Origin: CF-46 sp963760735 | Lineage (GTDB): Bacteria > Chloroflexota > Limnocylindria > Limnocylindrales > CSP1-4 | Direction of reading: 5' to 3' | Assembly (NCBI GenBank): GCA_963760735.1 | Contig: CAVXEB010000004.1 | Coordinates: 2,035,828 to 2,099,827 of the forward strand | Length of the DNA stretch: 64,000 nt | Part shown: positions 42,904 through 49,784 of the stretch, piece by piece | Numbering within the stretch: the stretch's first letter is position 1 | Layout: each line of letters starts with the position of its first letter | Notes under the pieces: model-generated | What the model was told of the DNA's origin: nothing | The model's input: the letters and a program-made list of their open reading frames with translations, nothing else | The model's database searches: none | Program-made: the position numbers and the translations under genes

Positions 42904-44673
42904 ATGGTTCCGTCGGAACGAAGCTCCGCGAAGTCCGCATCGGCGAGACAGGACGTGGACTCCGGAACCGTCCGCACGCCCATTTCCCTGATGGACCGTT
43001 CGCCCGCGCGTCTCGTCGTCCAGGGTCACGGCCACCAACTGATGGCGCGTCCCCTTTTCAACAAGGGCTCAGCCTTCACGGCAGATGAGCGCGACGCCTA
43101 TGGCCTGAACGGTCTGCTGCCACCGGGCGTGGCGACGATCGACGAACAGCTTGCCCTCGAACTGGAGCACGTCCGGCGCAAGACCGACGATCTCGAGCGG
43201 TACATCGGACTGGCCGCCCTCCAGGACCGCAACGAGACCCTGTTCTACCGGCTCCTGGCCGAGAACCTCGAGGAATTCCTGCCGATCGTCTACACACCGA
43301 CCGTCGGTCTCGCCTGCCAGCAGTTCAGTCACATCTTCCGGCGTCCGCGTGGGGTCTGGATCACCCCGGACGACGTCGGCCGGATCGATGGCATCCTCCG
43401 GTCGGCCGGCGACGACATCGGCCTGATCGTCGTCACCGACAACGAGCGCATCCTGGGCCTGGGCGACCAGGGAGCCGGCGGGATGGCGATTCCGGTCGGA
43501 AAACTGGCCCTGTACACCGCGGCCGCGGGCATCTATCCGGCTCGCACCCTGCCCGTCTCGCTCGACGTCGGGACCGACCGCCCCGAGCTCCTCGACGATC
43601 CGCTGTACGTCGGACACCGGGCGCCTCGCCTGCGCGGCCCGGCTTACGATGCGGTCGTCGAGGCGTTCGTGGAGGCGGTGGCCCGAGTGTTCCCGGCGGC
43701 GATCGTCCAATGGGAGGATTTCAAGGGCCACAACGCGGTCCGCGTCCTCGAGAGCTACCGACACCGGCAACCGAGCTTCAACGACGACATCCAGGGAACC
43801 GGAGCCGTCGTCCTCGCCGGTCTCCTCGCCGCACGTCGAGAGCGTGGGGGCCTGACCTCCGACCGCTTCATGTTCCTCGGCGCGGGTGGCGCGTCGATCG
43901 GAATCGCCGCCCTCCTGAAGCGCGAGCTCGTCGCTGAGGGGATGAACCCGCGGGCAGCGGCTGCGGCCATCGTGATGTTCGACAGCCGCGGCCTGGTCCA
44001 CACGGGTCGCCCGGGATTGCCGGATGATCAGCGGCCCTTCGCGATCGATCCCGCTCCGCTCATCGACTCCGGCGTGCGACCGTCGGAGTTGACCGACCCG
44101 GTCGCTGTCGCCCATGCCATGGGCTCGACGGTGCTCATCGGGGCGACGGGATGCTCGGGCGTCTTCACCGAGGCGCTGGTCCGGGAAGTGGGGCTCCACG
44201 ACCCGGAGCCCATCGTGCTACCGCTGTCGAACCCGAGCGCCTGCGCCGAGGCGCCTCCGGAAGACATCCTCGCCTGGACCGGCGGACGAGGCCTCGTCGC
44301 CGCGGGCGGGCCTAGTCGCGAAGTCATGGGTCCGGGCGGCGCTCGAGTCATCGGTCAGGCGAACAACGTCTTCATCTTCCCCGGCATGGGTCTCGGCGCG
44401 ATCGTCTCCCAGACGCGCGAGATCACCGACGACATGTTCCTCGTGGCCGCCCATCAGCTGGCCGATCTCGTGTCCGCCGAGCGATTGGAAACAGGCGCGC
44501 TCTACCCGCCCGTCGCCGGGCTACGAGCCGTCGCGCGGGCGATCGCGATCGCCGTGATCCGCAAGGCTCGCGATGATGGCCACGGGTTGGCCCTTTCGGA
44601 TGCGGAGATCGAGACCGCCGTCGATCACACGATGTGGTGGCCCGACTACGTGCCCTTCGAGCCGGGCCACTGA
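42904..44673 (+). CDS. Malic enzyme (NAD-type, SfcA/MaeA-like)
   Basis: Oxidative decarboxylation of malate to pyruvate in the cytosol. Family blocks are all present: FNKGSAFTADERDAYGLNGL, the Tyr-bearing EEFLPIVYTPTVGLACQQFS, ERILGLGDQGAGGMAIPVGK with the catalytic-Lys region, VQWEDFKGHNAVRVLE, SFNDDIQGTGAVVLAGLLAA (metal ligands), the Rossmann FLGAGGASIGIA, and VLPLSNPSACAEA. Start choice is uncertain: the frame is open to 42844; ATG 42904 has AGAGG eight bases upstream; ATG 42991 would give 560 residues, nearest to E. coli MaeA. The long polar leader is unusual either way. The stop converges on phaA after 23 bases. Confidence 0.9.
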   Translation: MVPSERSSAKSASARQDVDSGTVRTPISLMDRSPARLVVQGHGHQLMARPLFNKGSAFTADERDAYGLNGLLPPGVATIDEQLALELEHVRRKTDDLERYIGLAALQDRNETLFYRLLAENLEEFLPIVYTPTVGLACQQFSHIFRRPRGVWITPDDVGRIDGILRSAGDDIGLIVVTDNERILGLGDQGAGGMAIPVGKLALYTAAAGIYPARTLPVSLDVGTDRPELLDDPLYVGHRAPRLRGPAYDAVVEAFVEAVARVFPAAIVQWEDFKGHNAVRVLESYRHRQPSFNDDIQGTGAVVLAGLLAARRERGGLTSDRFMFLGAGGASIGIAALLKRELVAEGMNPRAAAAAIVMFDSRGLVHTGRPGLPDDQRPFAIDPAPLIDSGVRPSELTDPVAVAHAMGSTVLIGATGCSGVFTEALVREVGLHDPEPIVLPLSNPSACAEAPPEDILAWTGGRGLVAAGGPSREVMGPGGARVIGQANNVFIFPGMGLGAIVSQTREITDDMFLVAAHQLADLVSAERLETGALYPPVAGLRAVARAIAIAVIRKARDDGHGLALSDAEIETAVDHTMWWPDYVPFEPGH

Positions 44674-44696
44674 CCGGGTCTGGTCAGGACGGTCCC

Positions 44697-45938
44697 TCAG
44701 ACGCGCTCGAAGGCCATCGCCACTGACCCGCCACCGCCGAGACACAGGGTTGCCAGCCCGTAGCGGCCGTCGCGCCGCTCGAGCTCATAGAGGAGGGTCG
44801 CGACAATCCGGGCTCCTGACGCGCCGATCGGGTGCCCAAGGGCGATCGCCCCGCCATTCACGTTGACCTTGTCCCAGTCAAAGCCGAGCTCGCCTCCGTC
44901 GGCGAGCGTCTGGGCCGCGAACGCCTCGTTGATCTCGATGAGGTCGAACGCCTCGATCGGCATCTCGATCCGATCGAGGAGCCGGCGGACACCCTGGACC
45001 GGGGCGAGGAACAGCCACTTGGGCTCGACCTCGGCCTGGGCATACCCCACGATTCTGGCGAGCGGCTTCAGGCCATGTCGCTCGACCATCCGCTCGCTCG
45101 CGACGACGGTGGCCGCCGCACCATCAGTGATGCCGGGCGCGTTGCCGGCCGTGACGGTGCCACTGGTCGCGTCGCCACGGTCCTCGCCCTCCGGCAGCTC
45201 GAAGGCCGGCTTCAGCCGGGCCAACGCCTCGATGGTCGAGTCCCGGCGTGGCCCCTCGTCCACAGCCATGATCGTCTCTCGACCCTTGGCGTCGCGCACG
45301 GTGACCGGCGCGATCTCGGCCTCGAATCGCCCTTCGTCGATCGCTGCGACCGCGCGCTGGTGGCTGCGGAGCGCGAACTCGTCCTGGTCCTGACGGCTGA
45401 CCTTGTTGGAGATCGCGACGCGCTCGGCGTGGGTGCCCATGTGGCATCCCTCGATGGCGCACCACAGGCCGTCGTGAACGGTCGCGTCGACGATCGTCCC
45501 ATTGCCCAGGCGATAGCCGAAGCGGGCCCGGGGCAGGTAGTAGGGGGCGCCGTTCATGCTCTCCATGCCGCCGGCGACGACCACCTCGGCGTCACCGGCC
45601 CGGATCTCGGCCGCGCCGAGCATGATCGCCTTGAGCGCCGAGCCGCAGACCCGGTTGATCGTGGTCGCGCTCGTCGTGACCGGCAGCCCGCCACGGAGGG
45701 CCGCCTGGCGCGCCGGGGCCTGTCCGGCCCCGGCCTGGAGCACCTGGCCCATGAGGACATCGTCGACCGCGACGTCGGTGGGCAGGCCACTGCGCTCGAC
45801 CGCCGCGCGGATGGCGACACCACCCAGCTCGACCGCCGGCACATCGGCCAGAGCGCCGCCGAACTTGCCGATCGGCGTCCGGGCGGCACTTACGAGGTAG
45901 ACGCCGCCGTTGCGGTCGGCGTGGGTCATGTCAGTCAT
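44697..45938 (-). CDS. phaA: Acetyl-CoA acetyltransferase (beta-ketothiolase)
   Basis: 413 residues. Condenses two acetyl-CoA to acetoacetyl-CoA, the first step of PHB synthesis. Active-site cysteine in INRVCGSALKAIMLGAAEI, the second motif NVNGGAIALGHPIGASGAR with its His, and the C-terminal LATLCLGGGGSVAMAFE Cys. ATG 45938 with GGAGGAG eight bases upstream. It is last of three leftward genes (phasin, phaB, phaA). The location supports the biosynthetic role, though thiolases also serve in degradation. Confidence 0.93.
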   Translation of the reverse strand: MTDMTHADRNGGVYLVSAARTPIGKFGGALADVPAVELGGVAIRAAVERSGLPTDVAVDDVLMGQVLQAGAGQAPARQAALRGGLPVTTSATTINRVCGSALKAIMLGAAEIRAGDAEVVVAGGMESMNGAPYYLPRARFGYRLGNGTIVDATVHDGLWCAIEGCHMGTHAERVAISNKVSRQDQDEFALRSHQRAVAAIDEGRFEAEIAPVTVRDAKGRETIMAVDEGPRRDSTIEALARLKPAFELPEGEDRGDATSGTVTAGNAPGITDGAAATVVASERMVERHGLKPLARIVGYAQAEVEPKWLFLAPVQGVRRLLDRIEMPIEAFDLIEINEAFAAQTLADGGELGFDWDKVNVNGGAIALGHPIGASGARIVATLLYELERRDGRYGLATLCLGGGGSVAMAFERV

Positions 45939-45998
45939 CGTGGTTCTCCTCCGGGAACGTTCACCCTCGATCGAGGTTGCCTGGCGACCGGCCGCGGT

Positions 45999-46742
45999 TC
46001 AGGTGTACAGCCCGCCGTCGATCGCGATCACCTGGCCGGTGATGTAGTCGCCGCTCGAGATCAGGAATGCCGCGGCCTGCGCGATCTCCTCCGGCCGGCC
46101 GAAGCGACCCATGGGGATCTTCGCGAGGATCTTGGCGCGGACGTCCTCCGGCATCGCGGCGATCATCTCCGTCTCGATGAATCCAGGCGCGATCGCGTTG
46201 ACGGTGACGCCCTTGCGGGCCAGCTCGAGCGCGGCGGACTTCGTGAAGCCGATGATCCCGGCCTTCGCAGCCGCGTAATTCGCCTGGCCGAAGTTGCCGT
46301 GGACGCCGATCACCGAGCTGATGTTCACGATCCGGCCGTAGCCGGCCTGGACCATGTGCGGCAGGACCCGGGACGTCATCTGGAAGACGCTGGTCAGGTT
46401 GGTCTGGATGACGTCGTCCCACTCGTCGGACGACATCTTGGCGAGTGAGCGGTCGCGGGTGATCCCGGCGTTGTTGACCAGCGCGTCGATCTTCCCGAAG
46501 TGTTCGACCACGTTCGCGACGGCCGTCTCGATGGCCTCCGCGTCCTGGACATCGCAACCGAATGCGAACGCCGTGCCCCCGCCGGTCGCGATCTCGGCGG
46601 CGACCTGCTTGGCGGCCTCCTCGTTGCTGACGAAGCCGACGGCGACGGACGCGCCGCATCGTCCGAGCTCGAGCGCGATCGCCCGACCGATGCCGCGCGA
46701 CCCGCCGGTGACGAGGCAGGCCCGGCCCTTCAGGTCGGTCAT
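45999..46742 (-). CDS. phaB: Acetoacetyl-CoA reductase (SDR)
   Basis: 247 residues. NADPH-dependent reduction of acetoacetyl-CoA to (R)-3-hydroxybutyryl-CoA. SDR signatures are clear: LVTGGSRGIGRAIALELG, VNNAGITRDRSLAKMSSDEW, ISSVIGVHGNFGQANYAAAKAG, i.e. Ser, Tyr and Lys of the triad, and NAIAPGFIETEMIAAMP. The GNFGQANYAAAKAG block is more PhaB-like than FabG-like, and its cluster agrees. The ATG at 46742 has AGGAGG eight bases upstream. An in-frame ATG at 46814 would add 24 residues, and it has its own GAGGAGG; see the tandem repeat entry. Confidence 0.93.
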   Translation of the reverse strand: MTDLKGRACLVTGGSRGIGRAIALELGRCGASVAVGFVSNEEAAKQVAAEIATGGGTAFAFGCDVQDAEAIETAVANVVEHFGKIDALVNNAGITRDRSLAKMSSDEWDDVIQTNLTSVFQMTSRVLPHMVQAGYGRIVNISSVIGVHGNFGQANYAAAKAGIIGFTKSAALELARKGVTVNAIAPGFIETEMIAAMPEDVRAKILAKIPMGRFGRPEEIAQAAAFLISSGDYITGQVIAIDGGLYT

Positions 46743-46883
46743 CGCGGAAGCCTCCTCGTTTCGAGGCAAAGCGGAAATCGCCGGCGATCCGGTCGCCGGC
46801 CAAGTGGTTGTCATCGCGAAACCTCCTCGTCTCGAGCCAGACGGACATGGCCGGCGACCCGGTCGCCGGCCATGTGGGTTGTC
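46741..46883 (-). repeat. Imperfect tandem repeat (72 + 71 bases) holding ribosome site, start codon and hairpin
   Basis: Unit one (46741-46812) and unit two (46813-46883) are about 80% alike by eye. Each contains, read on the minus strand, an ATGACAACC start, a CCGGCGACCGG-type hairpin and an ACGAGGAGG ribosome site followed by GCGATGAC. The duplication gives phaB two alternative starts, 46742 and 46814, each with a strong Shine-Dalgarno. Confidence 0.75.
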
Positions 46884-46885
46884 AT
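46811..46885 (-). CDS. Possible 24-residue micro-ORF upstream of phaB
   Basis: ATG 46885 opens MTTHMAGDRVAGHV... and stops at TGA 46811-46813, which overlaps the ATG 46814 that is in frame with phaB. The frame spans the 14-bp hairpin. No clear Shine-Dalgarno precedes it, and the peptide is Arg/Asp-rich without a family. It may be a coupling leader or an accident of the duplication. Confidence 0.3.
   Translation of the reverse strand: MTTHMAGDRVAGHVRLARDEEVSR
46845..46875 (-). terminator. Very strong hairpin after the phasin gene (stabiliser or attenuator)
   Basis: Perfect 14-bp stem (ACATGGCCGGCGAC and its complement) with a CCG loop, 21 bases past the phasin stop and before phaB. A weaker 8-bp sibling (GCCGGCGA/TCGCCGGC) is at 46780-46800. 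There is no T-run. Inference: it protects phasin mRNA from 3' decay or attenuates read-through to phaB, giving more phasin than enzyme. Confidence 0.55.
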
Positions 46886-46896
46886 TCGGCTGCTCG

Positions 46897-47292
46897 TCAG
46901 CGCTTGGTGGGCTCGGACGCCTTCTCGGTGGCCTTGATCGTGGCCTGCCAGGTGTCGAGCGTCGCCTGCTGCGTTCGCTTGAGGAGCTCGGCGAACTGGG
47001 CGACGGCCTGCTTGTTGCTCTTCACGCTCAGGTCGAACAGGCTCAGACCCGCATCGATCGCCGCGTTCTGTGCCCCGAACGCCGTCTTGAGGACGGCTTC
47101 GCTCTGGGTGGACCAGGTGCTCAGGAGGTCGCGGCCAAGGCCGTTCGCCTCGTCGAAGTAGGAGCGCGCCGCCTCGATCGAGGCCTTGGCGTTCTGGGTA
47201 TTGGTCCGGGCAGCTTCTGCCGCGATCCGGGTGGCCTCTGCGACGGCGGCGTTCGCCGACTGCGGCATGTCGTTCATCGTCGTGGTGGACAT
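46897..47292 (-). CDS. Phasin family protein (PHA granule surface)
   Basis: 131 residues, fully helical and without membrane segments, of the phasin type. Typical: an Ala-rich N-terminus (MPQSANAAVAEATRIAAEAA), a central amphipathic part (WSTQSEAVLKTAFGAQNAAI, FDLSVKSNKQAVAQFAELLK) and a polar C-terminus. It covers PHA granules and controls their size and number. ATG 47292, with GAAGGAG upstream. It is divergent from the PadR regulator over a 126-base gap containing a 21-bp palindrome. Confidence 0.85.
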   Translation of the reverse strand: MSTTTMNDMPQSANAAVAEATRIAAEAARTNTQNAKASIEAARSYFDEANGLGRDLLSTWSTQSEAVLKTAFGAQNAAIDAGLSLFDLSVKSNKQAVAQFAELLKRTQQATLDTWQATIKATEKASEPTKR

Positions 47293-47343
47293 TGCTGGTC
47301 TCCTTCGCCTATGATCCGTGTGGCACTTACCTGCACGTCGGCT

Positions 47344-47364
47344 CTAGGTGCATTCTGCACTTAG
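47344..47364. promoter_or_regulatory. 21-bp palindromic operator between phasin and PadR genes
   Basis: CTAGGTGCA-TTC-TGCACTTAG: nine-base arms with a single mismatch. It is centred almost equally from both start codons (about 52-55 bases). A partial relative, GCACTTACCTGCAC, lies at 47322-47335. PadR proteins commonly bind such dyads and repress their own gene and the neighbour; binding here is inferred. Confidence 0.6.
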
Positions 47365-47418
47365 CTACGACACCTGTCAAGAGTCGCACGACCATGGAGC
47401 AGGGCATCGAGATGAGAC

Positions 47419-47916
47419 ATGACTGACGGCCCCGCGGGAGCCAGGTCGCAGTCCGATCCGGGCGAGCCGCTCGACGAGCGCGAGCCGTTGACCGGCTGGC
47501 CGCCGCGCGACATCCTCGCCCCCTTCGTGCTCCTCGCCGTCGCGATGCAACGGGCCCATGGCTACGTCATCGAGGACTACCTGCGCGCGTTCGGCCTGTT
47601 CGGGATCACCATGAGCACGCTGTATCGAACGCTGCGCCAGATGGAGAAGGACGGCTTCCTCGAGTCGACCTGGGAGCCCGGACCCACGGGTCCGGCCCGG
47701 CGGGTCTACACGATCACCGACGCCGGCCACGACTGGCTGGACTCCTCGGCGGCAATGCTCGACACCTATCGCCAGACGATCGACCGCTTCCTCGATCTGT
47801 ACGGCGCCGGGCCGGGTGCGAACCGCGCGGATGGTGTCGGGGCGACCGACACGGAGGCGACACGCGACAAGGCGAAGGACAAGACGCGGTCGAATCAGAA
47901 GGAGACACTCCGATGA
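47419..47916 (+). CDS. PadR-family transcriptional regulator
   Basis: 165 residues. The winged helix occupies about 28-105: WPPRDILAPFVLLAVAMQRA, HGYVIEDYL, GITMSTLYRTLRQMEKDGFL and RRVYTITDAGHDWL. The remaining part is a helical dimerisation arm and a charged, Lys-rich tail. Probably controls the PHA genes on both sides, since it starts the rightward operon and faces the phasin gene. Start ATG 47419; the stop overlaps the next gene's start (ATGA). The ligand is unknown. Confidence 0.87.
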   Translation: MTDGPAGARSQSDPGEPLDEREPLTGWPPRDILAPFVLLAVAMQRAHGYVIEDYLRAFGLFGITMSTLYRTLRQMEKDGFLESTWEPGPTGPARRVYTITDAGHDWLDSSAAMLDTYRQTIDRFLDLYGAGPGANRADGVGATDTEATRDKAKDKTRSNQKETLR

Positions 47917-48635
47917 CGAAGACGGAACAAACCAGCCAGGACACGGACACATTCACGGTCTGGCGCCAGTTGTACGACGCCAACGAGAAGGCCTGGACGA
48001 CGGCTCTCGAGCAGGCGATGGGAACCTCGGAGTTCGGCGAATCGAGCGGTCGGCTGCTCGAAACGATGCTCGCCGCCCAGAAGTCCGTCCGCAACAACAT
48101 GCGGGCCTACCTCGAGACGATGAACGTGCCGACTCGCGAGGACATCGCCAGGCTCGGCGAGCTCGTCATCGGACTCGAAGAGAAGAGCGACCAGATCGCC
48201 GACCGACTCGATGCCCTCGACGACATGATCGGCACGCAGTCGGCCGAGGCCGGCAAGATCGATCAGCTCGCCAGGCAGCTCGACACGATCGAGCGCTCGC
48301 TCAAGAGTCGAGCGACAGACACCGCCAAGCTCGATCGGATCGTCAAGCGACTCGACACGATCGAGCGCTCGCTCAAGAGTCGAGCGACAGACACGGCCAA
48401 GCTCGATCGGATCGTCAAGCGACTCGACACGATCGAGCGCGGAGTTCGCAGCCGTACCGTCGCAGCAGGGAAGCCTGCCGGGCGCGCCACGCGCACGGCG
48501 ACCAGACCTGCGGCTACCGCCAAACCGGCAGCGGCGGCTGCCAAACCGCCAGTGGTCGCCACCGCGGCCCGGCCCGCCGCCACGAGCGCCGCCCCTGACA
48601 AGCCGGTCGCGTCGGCGCGGAGCGTCGTCGAATGA
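47913..48635 (+). CDS. PhaE/PhaR-like PHA synthase subunit with tandem helical repeats
   Basis: 240 residues. The N-terminal part (TFTVWRQLYDANEKAWTTAL, RLLETMLAAQKSVRNNMRAY, LETMNVPTREDIARLGELVI) resembles PhaE/PhaR subunits of class III/IV synthases, including the N-x-P-T-R-x-D block. It is followed by a coiled coil made of a 24-residue unit (LDTIERSLKSRATDTAKLDR + IVKR) repeated twice and begun a third time, and then an Ala/Pro/Lys-rich tail of about 65 residues. Both ends overlap neighbours: its ATG overlaps the padR stop, and its stop overlaps the phaC ATG. So the subunit and synthase are coupled. The Lys-rich tail may bind DNA or granules (inference). Confidence 0.78.
   Translation: MTKTEQTSQDTDTFTVWRQLYDANEKAWTTALEQAMGTSEFGESSGRLLETMLAAQKSVRNNMRAYLETMNVPTREDIARLGELVIGLEEKSDQIADRLDALDDMIGTQSAEAGKIDQLARQLDTIERSLKSRATDTAKLDRIVKRLDTIERSLKSRATDTAKLDRIVKRLDTIERGVRSRTVAAGKPAGRATRTATRPAATAKPAAAAAKPPVVATAARPAATSAAPDKPVASARSVVE
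48279..48440 (+). repeat. 72-bp tandem repeat inside the PhaE/PhaR-like gene
   Basis: Two nearly identical 72-base units (48279-48350 and 48351-48422) differ at one visible position, followed by the first 18 bases of a third. They encode the 24-residue helical unit that lengthens the coiled coil. The near-identity means a recent duplication, and copy number may vary between strains. Confidence 0.85.
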
Positions 48636-49702
48636 GCCCGGCTGCGGAGTCCGCGCTTCCTGACGCGGCGGTCATGTGGTCGTCGGCAGATCGGGCGCTC
48701 GAGATGACGCGTGTCGTTCTGGGTTCCGCCGACGCGCCCGTCGGGCTCACGCCCAAGGAGCTCGTCTGGCGCAAGAACAAGGCACGCCTGTACCGCTATG
48801 TCCGGTCCGAGCCCGCCACCCAGCGAACGCCGATCTTCCTCGTCCTGCCGCTCATCAATCGCGCGTACATCCTGGACCTGCGGCCGGGCGCCAGCTTCGT
48901 CGAGTTCCTGCTCGGCGAGGGCTTTGATGTCTTTCTCATCGACTGGGGCATTCCCGGGGACGAGGATCGAGCTCTCGACGTGACCACGCTCGTGACCCGC
49001 TACCTGCCTCGTGCCGCGAGAGTGATCCAGCGCACGACCGGGGCGGATCAGATGACCGTGCTCGGCTATTGCATCGGAGGTGCGCTGGCGACCTGTTTCG
49101 CCGCGCTCCATCCCGACATGGTCCGGAACCTCGTCCTCCTCACGGCGCCGCTCGACTTCGCCGATGCGGGTCAGTTCGGTCAGATGACCGCGCGAGGCGT
49201 CTTCCCGGTCGACCTGCTGACCGACACGTTCCCGACGGTCCCCGGCCAGATGCCGGACGTGGGCTCGAAGCTCCTCAACCCGACGGCCAGCTACGTCGGC
49301 ACGTATCGCAACCTCTGGGAGAGGCTCGGCGACCCATCGTTCGACGTGACTGCCTGGCAGGCGATGTATCGCTGGGTGAACGACAGCGTCCCGTTCGCGG
49401 GCGCGGCATTCCGGCAGTGGATCGTCGAGTTCTACCAGGACAATCGGCTGTCTCGGGACATGCTCGAGATGGACGGCCGGCCCGTCCGGCTGGCCTCCAT
49501 CCGCTGTCCGGTGCTCAACATCGCCGCGAGCCGCGATGCGATCGCCCCGCGGGCGACGACGAGCGTCGTCACGCAGCGCGTCGGAAGCAAGGACGCCTCC
49601 GAGATCCTCATCGAGGGTGGTCACGTCGGGATCGTCGTCGGCCGAGCAGCCAGCCAGAACCTGTGGCCGAAGGTCGGCGCCTGGCTCCACGCCCACGATT
49701 GA
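48632..49702 (+). CDS. phaC: PHA synthase, class III/IV type
   Basis: 356 residues, the short synthase size that needs a PhaE or PhaR partner. Polymerises (R)-3-hydroxyacyl-CoA at the granule surface. The lipase-like box GYCIGGA has the catalytic Cys147; Asp302 (ASRDAIAP) and His331 (GGHVGIVVG) complete the triad. Also FLIDWGIPGDEDRALDVTT and LLTAPLDFADAGQFGQM match synthase blocks. ATG 48632 overlaps the stop of the partner subunit gene. It converges with the isocitrate lyase gene, 82 bases apart; a small CGCCGC-TCG-GCGGCG stem lies between. Confidence 0.94.
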   Translation: MSPAAESALPDAAVMWSSADRALEMTRVVLGSADAPVGLTPKELVWRKNKARLYRYVRSEPATQRTPIFLVLPLINRAYILDLRPGASFVEFLLGEGFDVFLIDWGIPGDEDRALDVTTLVTRYLPRAARVIQRTTGADQMTVLGYCIGGALATCFAALHPDMVRNLVLLTAPLDFADAGQFGQMTARGVFPVDLLTDTFPTVPGQMPDVGSKLLNPTASYVGTYRNLWERLGDPSFDVTAWQAMYRWVNDSVPFAGAAFRQWIVEFYQDNRLSRDMLEMDGRPVRLASIRCPVLNIAASRDAIAPRATTSVVTQRVGSKDASEILIEGGHVGIVVGRAASQNLWPKVGAWLHAHD

Positions 49703-49784
49703 ACCCGGCGCCGCCGGTGGCGTCGGTCGGAGGTTCGCGTTCGACGCCGCTCGGCGGCGGGCGACGTTCGAGGCCCCGCGAGCG

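Noticed and set aside
49745..49759. Hairpin CGCCGC-TCG-GCGGCG between phaC and isocitrate lyase
   Set aside because: Only six base pairs in very GC-rich DNA and no T-run; likely by chance, though its convergent position is suitable.
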